DNA of 7,808 nucleotides from Fen-7 sp041494285 (GCA_041494285.1 JBGQAL010000130.1:1-7808); one strand, 5' to 3'. Shown: positions 1 to 5,757, numbered from the stretch's first letter. Translations and numbers: made by a program. Notes: generated by a model not told the origin, from the letters alone.

Positions 1-2
1 CG

Positions 3-233
3 CTTGTGACCGCCCATAAGAGAAGGATCAGGGACGAGGTTATACCTCAATTAAGAAAGACCAAAAGGGAATGGTACGAAACGTCTCGCCAAAACAAGCT
101 GAGCATCCAGGAGAGATGGAATTCTCAGAAGGCGAAGGTCCAGGGCCTGCAGAGGGGCCAACAGATTAAACACAAAAATGCGATAGCCGCCCATAAAAGA
201 AGGATCAAAGCAGAGCTTGCCAAGCGGAGGTAA
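3..233 (+). CDS. C-terminal part of a highly basic protein, possibly GvpI-like (5' end outside window)
   Basis: The reading frame is open to the left edge, so this is probably the tail of a longer protein; a GTG at 6 is the only visible candidate start and has no visible ribosome-binding site. The 75 residues from that GTG contain about 23 Lys/Arg and 6 Asp/Glu, with no hydrophobic segment. The motif AHKRRI occurs twice, at residues 3-8 and 62-67, and the DNA behind it is nearly identical (around 10-30 and 187-207), which points to an internal duplication. It lies 98 bp upstream of gvpJ in the same orientation. Haloarchaeal gas-vesicle clusters carry a small, strongly basic gene, gvpI, just before gvpJ, so a GvpI-like role is a positional guess. 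I do not recognise a domain, and another basic gas-vesicle accessory protein is equally possible. Confidence 0.6.
   Translation, partial: LVTAHKRRIRDEVIPQLRKTKREWYETSRQNKLSIQERWNSQKAKVQGLQRGQQIKHKNAIAAHKRRIKAELAKRR
10..207 (+). repeat. Two copies of a ~21-bp direct repeat inside the basic protein gene
   Basis: The sequence starting ccgcccata at 10 recurs at 187 with one mismatch over 21 bases. The two copies are 177 bp (59 codons) apart and in the same reading frame. Both encode the AHKRRI motif, so the repeat is part of the protein's design rather than an inserted element. More copies may lie left of the window. Confidence 0.6.
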
Positions 234-270
234 GCTTTACTTCAGAGAAGAAATCGCTTCCTGAAGGCTT
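232..270 (+). other. Stem-loop between the basic protein gene and gvpJ
   Basis: CTTCAG (240-245) pairs with CTGAAG (261-266), and GAAG (247-250) pairs with CTTC (257-260), leaving a single bulged A at 246 and a six-base loop, aaatcg. An outer AAGC (232-235) can pair with GCTT (267-270) across a four-base bulge. The structure begins at the stop codon of the upstream gene. No T-run follows it, so it is not a typical archaeal terminator. It may be an mRNA processing or stability element, or a partial insulator before the gvpJ promoter. Confidence 0.5.
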
Positions 271-273
271 GGA

Positions 274-283
274 GAAATATAAG
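274..283 (+). promoter_or_regulatory. Candidate TATA box for gvpJHKLM
   Basis: The sequence gaaatataag resembles an archaeal TATA box preceded by a purine-rich stretch (ggag). A start of transcription about 25 bases downstream would fall near 300-306. That gives a short leader of about 26-32 bases before gvpJ at 332. It sits directly after the stem-loop at 232-270, which fits a separate promoter for the J-M part of the cluster. The call rests on sequence resemblance and spacing only. Confidence 0.35.
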
Positions 284-316
284 CCAAAATAAGTGTTCTA
301 AATCCACCAGCGAAAC

Positions 317-344
317 TATGATGGGATTAGTATGATGGGATTAG
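317..344 (+). repeat. Perfect 14-bp tandem duplication over the gvpJ start codon
   Basis: tatgatgggattag occurs twice, head to tail, at 317-330 and 331-344 with no mismatch. The second copy holds the gvpJ ATG (332). Because 14 is not a multiple of three, the first copy's ATG at 318 opens a different frame. It encodes only MMGLV and stops at TGA 333-335, which overlaps the gvpJ ATG as ATGA. Confidence 0.9.
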
Positions 345-700
345 CGCCAAACAAAACAAGCAACCTGGCTGATGTTGTGGAGCGGATACTGGACAAAGGC
401 CTGGTGATCAACGCGGACATAGCAGTGTCGATAGCCGGCACTGAGCTGCTAGGAATTAAGATACGAGCAACTCTGGCTTCCTTCGAGACAGCAGCAAAGT
501 ATGGGATGGACCTCCCTTCAGGAACAAACCTCAACGCACCAGGCTGGAAGGAGGCATCCATAACCAAGGCGGCATGCCCTGAGTGCGGGCATCGAAGAGA
601 CGAGAAGCTGCTTATTCAAGTGGGGTGCCCCGTCTGCGGTTGGTCCAGCCCGATGCAGAGCTTGCCCCTAATAAGGCCGCCTTCTGATAGCTATGATTGA
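332..700 (+). CDS. gvpJ: Gas vesicle protein GvpJ with C-terminal zinc ribbon
   Basis: GvpJ is a minor GvpA-family protein needed to start or shape gas vesicles, the hollow protein shells that give cells buoyancy. Residues 10-60 carry the family core, including LDKGLVINADIAVSIAGTELLG and the stretch through RATLASFETAAKYGMD. The following LPSGTN closely resembles haloarchaeal GvpJ, so J is preferred over A or M. Unusually, residues 82-102 form a second module with two CPxCG knuckles (C82, C85, C99, C102), typical of a zinc ribbon. Haloarchaeal GvpJ, as I recall it, has an acidic Ser/Thr-rich tail there instead. The ATG at 332 lies in the second copy of a tandem duplication and has only a weak upstream ggga; ATG 335 is an alternative. 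It heads the J-H-K-L-M block. Confidence 0.93.
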   Translation: MMGLAPNKTSNLADVVERILDKGLVINADIAVSIAGTELLGIKIRATLASFETAAKYGMDLPSGTNLNAPGWKEASITKAACPECGHRRDEKLLIQVGCPVCGWSSPMQSLPLIRPPSDSYD

Positions 701-705
701 CTTTC

Positions 706-716
706 GATGAGGTGAG
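706..716 (+). promoter_or_regulatory. Ribosome-binding site deciding the GTG start of gvpH
   Basis: The stretch gatgaggtgag contains GGTGA at 711-715, six bases before GTG 722. This supports the non-ATG start, and no better start lies nearby in frame. Confidence 0.75.
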
Positions 717-721
717 CAGTC

Positions 722-1366
722 GTGAAAAAGGCACCAAAGGATAAAGATGAGGCCAAGGAACAGTACGAGGAAAGGATAAAGCAGCTCGAGAAGAGAATAG
801 GAGACCTGGAAAAGAAAGAGCCTGGGAAACTGAGCGAGCCAGGAATGCAGGTCGAAAAAGAGTCTGGAGGAGACATCTGCGTGGAAGGTTTGATGGGGGG
901 CATCGTTGGCCAGTTCGTTCCAGGCCTGGGAGGGATCATCAAGGCTCTGGAGAAGTCCTCGCCGGAGTTTCGAAATAGGATTGCAGATACGGATGCCGAG
1001 ATAAAGCACAGGATCGATGTGGGCTGGTCGAGCAAGCCCGTAGTAGATTACCACATATCCACTAGGCCTCTTTCCAGCGGACCGAGGAGAAGGACTGCTC
1101 CGAGAGAGGTAAGCGTGATGATGCCAGAAAAGGGGCCTGTGAGGGAACCCATAGTCGATGTGCTCGACGGGAAAGATTACATCATAGTGATCGCCGAGCT
1201 GCCCGGAATCATCGAGGAGGACCTAAAAGTCCAGCTGAAAGGGGAGTCCTTGGAAATAAACGCCGGCCAGTTGAGCAAGACGGTAGCCCTGCCTTGCACT
1301 CCCAAGTCCATAATGGAGAGGACCTACAAGAACGGCATACTTCAGCTCAAGATAGAGCGGTCGTGA
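722..1366 (+). CDS. gvpH: Gas vesicle protein GvpH (Hsp20 / alpha-crystallin domain)
   Basis: GvpH is an accessory gas-vesicle protein related to small heat-shock proteins; in haloarchaea it is linked to stabilising other Gvp proteins. Residues 1-33 are highly charged and probably form a coiled coil. Residues 53-75 are a glycine-rich hydrophobic segment (GLMGGIVGQFVPGLGG), likely membrane- or shell-facing. Residues 85-135 are a linker. Residues 138-214 are the Hsp20-like domain, with VREPIVDVLDGKDYIIVIAELPG followed by the closing NGILQLKIE motif that ends small heat-shock domains. The length of 214 residues is reasonable for GvpH. It begins 21 bp after gvpJ, and gvpK begins one base after its stop, so translation of the two is probably coupled. 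In haloarchaea gvpH lies before gvpJ; here it lies between J and K. Confidence 0.88.
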   Translation: MKKAPKDKDEAKEQYEERIKQLEKRIGDLEKKEPGKLSEPGMQVEKESGGDICVEGLMGGIVGQFVPGLGGIIKALEKSSPEFRNRIADTDAEIKHRIDVGWSSKPVVDYHISTRPLSSGPRRRTAPREVSVMMPEKGPVREPIVDVLDGKDYIIVIAELPGIIEEDLKVQLKGESLEINAGQLSKTVALPCTPKSIMERTYKNGILQLKIERS

Positions 1367-1367
1367 A

Positions 1368-1682
1368 ATGGCCATAAACATCGATGAGGAGAACTTAAAG
1401 GAAGGGCTGCTTGGCCTAGTGGTTGCCCTGGTCGAGATCATCGAAGAAGTACTCGAGCGACAGGCGATCAGAAGAATGGAAGGCGGAAGGCTGAGCGATG
1501 AGGAGATGGAGCGGCTGGGAGATTCGCTCTTCGAGCTGGACGAGGCTCTAAAGAAGATTAAAGTTGATAACGGCATTGAAGACGCTGTGAAGTCTGTACG
1601 GGATGGGCTTGACAACGTAGCGGAAAACATAGTCGATCAGTTCATCGATCCAGAGAAATGGACTGCGGAGCAGGGAAGCTAG
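1368..1682 (+). CDS. gvpK: Gas vesicle protein GvpK
   Basis: GvpK is a small helical protein required for gas-vesicle assembly, though its exact biochemical role is unclear. The family signature is very clear: INIDEENLKEGLLGLVVALVEII at residues 3-25, then VLERQAIRRMEGGRLSDEEMERLG at 28-51, and NGIEDAVKSVRDGLD at 68-82. At 104 residues it is a normal length. The ATG follows the gvpH stop by one base, and gvpL starts three bases after its own stop, so it sits in the tight core of the operon. No signal peptide or membrane helix is evident, so it should act in the cytoplasm. Confidence 0.95.
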   Translation: MAINIDEENLKEGLLGLVVALVEIIEEVLERQAIRRMEGGRLSDEEMERLGDSLFELDEALKKIKVDNGIEDAVKSVRDGLDNVAENIVDQFIDPEKWTAEQGS

Positions 1683-1685
1683 ACT

Positions 1686-2465
1686 ATGAGCGATGAATCT
1701 AGGTATCTTTATTGCATAGCCAGGAGCCGCGAAGATCTCCAGCTCGGCGGCATTGGGATAGAAGAAAAGTTGGTCTACACAGTCCATCACCGGGGCATAG
1801 CGGCAATTGTACACTCTTGTTCGCCTGCGCCGTACGACACTAAGGACAATGCCCTAGCGGAAGGTTGGGTGCTTGAGCACAGCTACGTCATCGATCATGC
1901 CATGAAGAAGTTTGGAACAGTCCTTCCCTTCTCTTTTGATGTGATAATCAGGGGAGACGACGAGGTAATTCGAGGATGGCTGGACCGGAACTACGAAAGG
2001 CTTCAAAAAGATCTGGAGAGGCTCGCGGACAGAGCGGAATACTCTGTCCAGATCTTCTATGATTACGATAGATATGCGTCCGAAGAGCTGAGCAGCAACT
2101 GTGATCTTCTGTCCCTAAAGGAAAAAATCGATGCGCAAAGCCGGGGGAAGGCCTACCTGCTACAGCGGAACCTAGATCTGAAGCTAAAGGATGCTGTTTC
2201 TTCATATGTCAAAAAAATGGCTGAGAAGTTCGGCCTGGAGATAGTGTCCATCGCCGATGAGGTCCAGGCTGAAGAGCGGCACTCTTCCGTTCCCGAGAAG
2301 TATAAGGACATGAAGTTGATGGCCGCCTTCTCCTGTCTGGTCTACAGGGACAAGGTTGACTTGCTTGGCTTGGCTTTGGAGAAGATAAACTGTCTCGATG
2401 GCCTGGCCGTCAGGTTTACCGGCCCCTGGGCTCCTTTCAGTTTCGTGGACACCGGAGGTGCCTGA
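1686..2465 (+). CDS. gvpL: Gas vesicle protein GvpL (GvpF/GvpL family)
   Basis: GvpF/L proteins are two-domain accessory factors that contact GvpA and other Gvp proteins during vesicle nucleation. The N-terminal domain begins with RYLYCIARS at residues 6-14 and includes the LPFSFDVII strand at 80-88. The middle contains the GKAYLLQR helix motif at 154-161. The C-terminus carries RFTGPWAPFSFVD at 243-255, a hallmark of the family. The 259-residue length is normal. It is called L rather than F because it lies between gvpK and gvpM, as in the haloarchaeal K-L-M order; sequence alone may not separate the two. A GGAG at 1667-1670 inside gvpK may serve as its ribosome-binding site. Confidence 0.9.
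   Translation: MSDESRYLYCIARSREDLQLGGIGIEEKLVYTVHHRGIAAIVHSCSPAPYDTKDNALAEGWVLEHSYVIDHAMKKFGTVLPFSFDVIIRGDDEVIRGWLDRNYERLQKDLERLADRAEYSVQIFYDYDRYASEELSSNCDLLSLKEKIDAQSRGKAYLLQRNLDLKLKDAVSSYVKKMAEKFGLEIVSIADEVQAEERHSSVPEKYKDMKLMAAFSCLVYRDKVDLLGLALEKINCLDGLAVRFTGPWAPFSFVDTGGA
2454..2460 (+). promoter_or_regulatory. Strong ribosome-binding site deciding the TTG start of gvpM
   Basis: GGAGGTG lies inside the last codons of gvpL, seven bases before TTG 2468. It is one of the best Shine-Dalgarno matches in the window and supports starting GvpM at TTG with the family-typical MEP N-terminus. Confidence 0.8.
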
Positions 2466-2467
2466 TC

Positions 2468-2710
2468 TTGGAGCCGGAACGCGATAGCTGTCTGGTGGAG
2501 GTACTGGATAGGCTGCTAAACAAAGGCGTTGTGCTTAACGCGGATCTGATCATATCAGTGGCGGGCATCCCCATGATCGGAGTGAACCTGAGAGCTGTCC
2601 TGGCCAGCATGGAGACCATGCTCGATTACGGCATGATGGAAGACTGTGATAAGGCCACCAGGGAGTGGTATGCTCGCCAAAAGTGTATGGTTCCTTCGAT
2701 GAACAGATGA
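2468..2710 (+). CDS. gvpM: Gas vesicle protein GvpM (GvpA family)
   Basis: GvpM is a second minor GvpA-like protein, related to GvpJ and needed in small amounts for vesicle formation. Residues 8-56 hold the GvpA-type core, with VEVLDRLLNKGVVLNADLI, then SVAGIPMIGVNLRAVLASMETM. The AGIPMIG motif is typical of GvpM and separates it from GvpJ, which has AGTELLG. The N-terminal MEP and the DYGMMEDCDKATREW segment also resemble haloarchaeal GvpM. At 80 residues it is close to the normal length. The TTG start is chosen for the GGAGGTG seven bases upstream and its position two bases after the gvpL stop. It is the last gene before an AT-rich spacer, so it probably ends the operon. Confidence 0.92.
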   Translation: MEPERDSCLVEVLDRLLNKGVVLNADLIISVAGIPMIGVNLRAVLASMETMLDYGMMEDCDKATREWYARQKCMVPSMNR

Positions 2711-2889
2711 TTGGACTTCTTGATCATTTGGCTAATACCAGGCAAACTTCATCCATTTCTTTCCTAAGAGTGTTTATCAACTATTTCTTTAATTGGCGTA
2801 TTTTAAAATATTTTATTTGACAAATTATAGTTATAAATTGTATTTGATGAACTATTTAAAATGGATACATTTAATAATGTGCCTTTTAA
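2711..2889. terminator. AT-rich spacer between convergent operons, likely two-sided termination region
   Basis: This spacer is sharply richer in A and T than the genes on both sides. It contains several T-rich runs on the + strand (for example around 2757-2764 and 2801-2817) and A-rich runs that are T-rich on the - strand. The palindrome attttaaaat lies at 2800-2809. T-rich tracts are the usual archaeal transcription stop, so it probably ends both the gvp operon and the opposing operon. I see no gene or RNA in it. Confidence 0.45.
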
Positions 2890-3474
2890 TTAATCTAGGC
2901 TCTTAACCTCGATGTTCTTTGCTATCTTCGGGATCACGTCGTGAGACGCCCCAATGAAAAGCAGGCCGGTTTCGCCGTCCTTGAGTGTCGAGCTGATGGT
3001 TTGGGCTATGAAAGCATCCCGATCTTCCATGAGGCGCTCCTTAATCTTGTCGTACCTTGCTCCTGCTTCAGTTCTCTCTTTGTCTGTTTTGGCCTCCAAG
3101 ATGGCCTTAATATGACTGTACTCCTGCCTGAGAAGCTCGGGACTCTCCGTTGCTTCAATCCTTGCTCCCCGATCCATTAGCTTGCTGAGTATCTGGTAGT
3201 TCTTGCTTCCTTTCTCTGCCGTCTCACGCACGATTCTCTCACCCAGCTCCCCTGCGCACGGCAGGCCGTCCTGGTATATCCTGACCTTATCAAGCTTCAG
3301 CCCTAGACGATCCACCTCCTGGTCCACCTCTTCCCAGAACTTCTCGATTCTCCTCTGGTTGTCCTCCCACCTTTGCCTCCCCATCTTGGACACGCCCTCT
3401 TTCTCCAGACCGTCCTTCATTGAACCCATGTCTGATGGAGTATGAACGATCCTTATCACCAACAGCTTTCTCAA
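2890..3474 (-). CDS. Conserved protein of unknown function with a GASHDV C-terminal motif
   Basis: I do not recognise a characterised family. From a TTG start the protein has 194 residues, is soluble and rich in charged helices. It opens with a beta strand, KLLVIRIVHTPSDMGSM. Ordered motifs follow: YQDGLPCAGE (67-76), GSKNYQIL (89-96), TESPELL (109-115), and near the end RDAFIAQTI (152-160) and ETGLLFIGASHDV (168-180). The last pair recalls the end of TraB/ChaN-like folds, but only loosely. TTG 3474 is preferred because GGAGGGAT stands just upstream (around 3479-3486) and the product then begins directly at the first strand; ATG 3492 would add six residues without a visible ribosome-binding site. 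It lies 56 bp downstream of the CoA-transferase/GNAT gene on the same strand, so the two are probably co-transcribed. Confidence 0.8.
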   Translation of the reverse strand: MRKLLVIRIVHTPSDMGSMKDGLEKEGVSKMGRQRWEDNQRRIEKFWEEVDQEVDRLGLKLDKVRIYQDGLPCAGELGERIVRETAEKGSKNYQILSKLMDRGARIEATESPELLRQEYSHIKAILEAKTDKERTEAGARYDKIKERLMEDRDAFIAQTISSTLKDGETGLLFIGASHDVIPKIAKNIEVKSLD

Positions 3475-3530
3475 AGCATCCCTCCAGAGCATCGAACCGT
3501 AACCTTACCTTGAATTTGAATCCTGGCAGG

Positions 3531-4235
3531 TCAACCTTCAATGAACCTCATGCGCATTTCGTATACTCCTTCCTCGTGCCTCTTTTCTATTTCGAACCCC
3601 ATCTTCTCGAAGAGTCGGAGCATCGCTTTGTTCTCCACCAGAACCTCAGCCGTGAAACCGAGCAGGCCCTGCCTCCTGGCAAGGTGTGTGAGATAAGAGA
3701 GCAGCTCAGAGCCCACACCCTGGTTCTGGCACTGGTCCTTTACCACCAAGGCAGCCTCTGCAGTGTGCATGTCCCTGTTCAGCTCGTACTGGCCCAGGCC
3801 GATTATAGTCTCTTTCTCCTTCCCTTGAATTATCGCGAGGATCTCCGTCTTCTTGGTGTAGTCCACAGCGACAAAATCCTGTAGCCTCTTGTGAGGCATG
3901 TCCTTTCTTTGAGAGAAGAATCGCAGGTACATGCTGTCCTCAGAAAGGGCGTAGAAGAAGTCCTTCAGCATCTGTTCATCTGTGATCTTCACAGGCCGAA
4001 GAAGGATATCAAGACCTTGCTTAGTAGTCCTGTAGGTTTCGAGCTCCTCAGGGTACACTCCTTTCTCGCCGGGAACAAACGCCTGATCCCTGTAGACCAG
4101 AGTTCGTTTCTTGGCCTCCTCCAACAGCCAGGGCCTGAACGTGGGGTGGGCGATGGATATCAAGTCCATGGCCCTCTCCCGGATGTTCTTGCCATGTAGA
4201 TAGGCTATGCCGTACTCAGTGACTACGTAGTGCAC
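3531..4235 (-). CDS. CoA-transferase C-terminal end plus GNAT acetyltransferase (downstream half of a frameshifted gene)
   Basis: This frame continues the CoA-transferase encoded upstream. Its first 75 or so residues (HYVVTEYGIAYLHGKNIRERAMDLI, then IAHPTFRPWL) are the standard end of acetyl-CoA hydrolase/transferase proteins. Residues 78-231 form a GNAT N-acetyltransferase domain: the opening LLRPVKITDE, then the acetyl-CoA pyrophosphate-binding motif QNQGVG at 170-175, and the closing ENKAMLRLFEKMGFE at 201-215. GNAT domains move an acetyl group from acetyl-CoA to an amine; the substrate here is unknown. The GTG at 4235 gives the open frame but cuts through a conserved strand, so it is unlikely to be a natural start. 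Restoring one base near 4248 joins it to the upstream frame and gives a protein of about 631 residues, like known bifunctional hydrolase/GNAT proteins. Confidence 0.85.
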   Translation of the reverse strand: MHYVVTEYGIAYLHGKNIRERAMDLISIAHPTFRPWLLEEAKKRTLVYRDQAFVPGEKGVYPEELETYRTTKQGLDILLRPVKITDEQMLKDFFYALSEDSMYLRFFSQRKDMPHKRLQDFVAVDYTKKTEILAIIQGKEKETIIGLGQYELNRDMHTAEAALVVKDQCQNQGVGSELLSYLTHLARRQGLLGFTAEVLVENKAMLRLFEKMGFEIEKRHEEGVYEMRMRFIEG

Positions 4236-5425
4236 ATCTCCTCTCGTGAGGTCACTCCTGCTCCTCCCTGTAGGACGGGGACAATCCTCGATACCGTATC
4301 GTTCAGAGCGGTTGAGGGCAGGGCCAAAATTGTCCTGCCGCCAGGCGCGAGCACGGCACCACGCATGAAGTCTGCCTGGCCTCCAATACCGCTGTAGAAA
4401 GTCCCTCCTAGTGACTCAGCAGTGGCCTGTCCTGTCAGGTCTACCTCCATGGCGCTGTTGATGGCGGTCATTAGGTGGTTCCGGGCGATGATCAGGGGGT
4501 TGTTGGTGTAATCGATCCTCTTGAACTCCACAGTCTGATTCTCATCGAGAAAATCGTAAGTTTCTTTGCTGCCCATGCAGAAAGAGGCTATGGTCTTGCC
4601 CGGATTGTGGCTCTTCTTGGAGTTGTTGACTACACCCTTCCTCATGAGGTTAACTATGCCGTCGCTCAGAAGCTCCGTGTGAACGCCTAGGTCCTTCTTT
4701 CCGCCTAAGTTCGAAACAACAGCATCGGGTATGATACCGTATCCAACCTGAATGGTAGAGCCGTCTTCGATTATGCGGGCGACGTAGCTGCCTATTCTCT
4801 TGACTATGTCGCTTGGCGCTTCCACAGCGTACTCCAGCATCGGCTCATCATGTGGCAGAAGAAAGTCGATGTCTTCTATGTTTATGAACCCGTCACCGTG
4901 CGTCCTGGGCATGTTGGAGTTGACCTGAGCAATGACCAAGGTTGCCTTTTCCGTAGCAGCCTTGACTATATCTATGCTTATCCCGAGGCTCACATAGCCG
5001 TGCTTGTCCGGCAATGAGGTTTGTACCATGGCAACATCGATCGGTATTATTTTCCTCCGGAACAGATCGGGAACTGCTGAGAGAAAAATGGGGGTGTAGT
5101 CAGCAGCACCACGGTTTACTGAGTTCCTGGTGCTGTCGCCAACGAAAAAAGAGTCGAGGCGAAAGTTCTCCTGGAGCTTCTCATCCGTATAAGGTGCAAC
5201 GCCCAAAGTCCAGACATGGATAAGCTCAGTGTCGAAGAAGGCCTTTGGATTGCTTCTGACGTAGTTCACAAGGGCCTGAACGAGGTACTGGGGCTCACCG
5301 CAGCCGGTACCTATGAATATTCGATCACCAGCATGGATGTGTCGAAACAGCTCCCCCTCTGAGGCGAACTTGTCCGGCCAGGTCGTTTTCATCTTCTCCA
5401 GGTTTCTCAAACCCTCGGTGTCCAT
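4223..5425 (-). CDS. Acetyl-CoA hydrolase / CoA-transferase family (upstream half of a frameshifted gene)
   Basis: The protein belongs to the acetyl-CoA hydrolase/4-hydroxybutyrate CoA-transferase family, which moves CoA between carboxylic acids or hydrolyses acyl-CoA in the cytoplasm. Numbering from ATG 5467, GDRIFIGTGCGEPQ (47-60) is the N-terminal glycine motif and DLGVHTELLSDG (259-270) carries E265, the predicted catalytic glutamate that forms the glutamyl-CoA intermediate. The loop SGIGGQADF (359-367) is the family's CoA-binding glycine loop. ATG 5425 is preferred as start because GGGAG lies eight bases upstream and the extra 14 residues from ATG 5467 have no ribosome-binding site. The last nine residues, SREEMCTT and neighbours, are out of frame with the family; the true C-terminus is in the next frame. 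In an acetate-using methanogen it could act on acetate or other acyl groups, but the substrate is not visible. Confidence 0.88.
   Translation of the reverse strand: MDTEGLRNLEKMKTTWPDKFASEGELFRHIHAGDRIFIGTGCGEPQYLVQALVNYVRSNPKAFFDTELIHVWTLGVAPYTDEKLQENFRLDSFFVGDSTRNSVNRGAADYTPIFLSAVPDLFRRKIIPIDVAMVQTSLPDKHGYVSLGISIDIVKAATEKATLVIAQVNSNMPRTHGDGFINIEDIDFLLPHDEPMLEYAVEAPSDIVKRIGSYVARIIEDGSTIQVGYGIIPDAVVSNLGGKKDLGVHTELLSDGIVNLMRKGVVNNSKKSHNPGKTIASFCMGSKETYDFLDENQTVEFKRIDYTNNPLIIARNHLMTAINSAMEVDLTGQATAESLGGTFYSGIGGQADFMRGAVLAPGGRTILALPSTALNDTVSRIVPVLQGGAGVTSREEMCTT
4246..4252 (-). other. Frameshift site joining the CoA-transferase and GNAT halves
   Basis: On the - strand the bases gtgacctcacgaga read as VTSRE in the upstream frame, but conserved family sequence (TRGDVHYVVTEYG) resumes in the other frame from acg at 4247-4245. 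Adding one C to the CC at 4251-4250 gives gtg accctc acg, that is VTLTRGD, which restores the family sequence without a gap. No heptameric slippery sequence is visible. A single-base loss, either real or a sequencing error in a C run, is the simplest explanation. Confidence 0.85.
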
Positions 5426-5591
5426 CGCGTTTTCTCCCTTATAGCGCACCACTGCATAGTCATTCAAGTCAGTTTAATCCGCGCAATTGTATCGTTGATG
5501 TAACTAGTCTTCAAGGATATCTTCTGAGACCTCATCGTCTTTAACTCTATCGATATCGGCATAATGTGAAGCGAAGAAGGACTTTGAACAT

Positions 5592-5611
5592 AAGTGCATC
5601 AACCTGCACTT
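5592..5611. promoter_or_regulatory. Perfect inverted repeat, candidate operator
   Basis: AAGTGCA (5592-5598) and TGCACTT (5605-5611) are exact reverse complements around the six-base spacer tcaacc. The dyad lies between two divergent operons with no T-run after it, so a dimeric regulator's binding site is more likely than a terminator. The regulator is unknown. Confidence 0.4.
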
Positions 5612-5625
5612 CCTACGTATTGAAG

Positions 5626-5655
5626 CTCAACATCATGAGTCTCAACGTCATGAGT
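5626..5655. repeat. Tandem pair of 15-bp repeats, each with a CTCA-N6-TGAG dyad
   Basis: ctcaacatcatgagt (5626-5640) is followed at once by ctcaacgtcatgagt (5641-5655), with one difference. Each unit is itself a short dyad with CTCA and TGAG arms. It lies about 100 bp upstream of the tusA TATA-like box and could be a double regulator site. Confidence 0.6.
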
Positions 5656-5743
5656 CTTACATTAATATCTGTCTTCTTGATCTGAGAAGGTACAAATACG
5701 ATTAGAAGCAAGATAAAGGTGTTATCGACGTGTCCAAAATAGT

Positions 5744-5757
5744 GAGAAGATATTTAA
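5744..5757 (+). promoter_or_regulatory. Candidate BRE/TATA promoter for the tusA cluster
   Basis: A purine-rich gagaaga (5744-5750) followed by tatttaa (5751-5757) fits an archaeal BRE-TATA pair. Transcription would start near 5778-5782, giving a leader of roughly 35 bases before TTG 5816. It is the best promoter match in the spacer. Confidence 0.45.

Noticed and set aside
668..1054. Minus-strand frame with a hydrophobic stretch opposite gvpH
   Set aside because: The hydrophobic run is the antisense of the charged GvpH coiled coil, a common artefact; no ribosome-binding site or family match.
2800..2809. Palindrome attttaaaat as an operator or recombination site
   Set aside because: It is built only of A and T in a very AT-rich spacer, where such palindromes are expected by chance.
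3290..3541. Minus-strand frame of 83 codons overlapping the conserved unknown gene
   Set aside because: Its composition becomes Gly/Arg-rich and repetitive, it has no recognisable motif, and it overlaps a frame with clear conserved motifs. It is a shadow.
3420..3884. Plus-strand frame of 154 codons opposite the GNAT domain
   Set aside because: It lies entirely antisense to a recognisable GNAT and CoA-transferase sequence and shows no domain of its own.
4223..4270. Programmed ribosomal frameshifting in the CoA-transferase gene
   Set aside because: A -1 step would restore the frame, but there is no slippery heptamer at the junction. Loss of one base in a CCC run explains it more simply.
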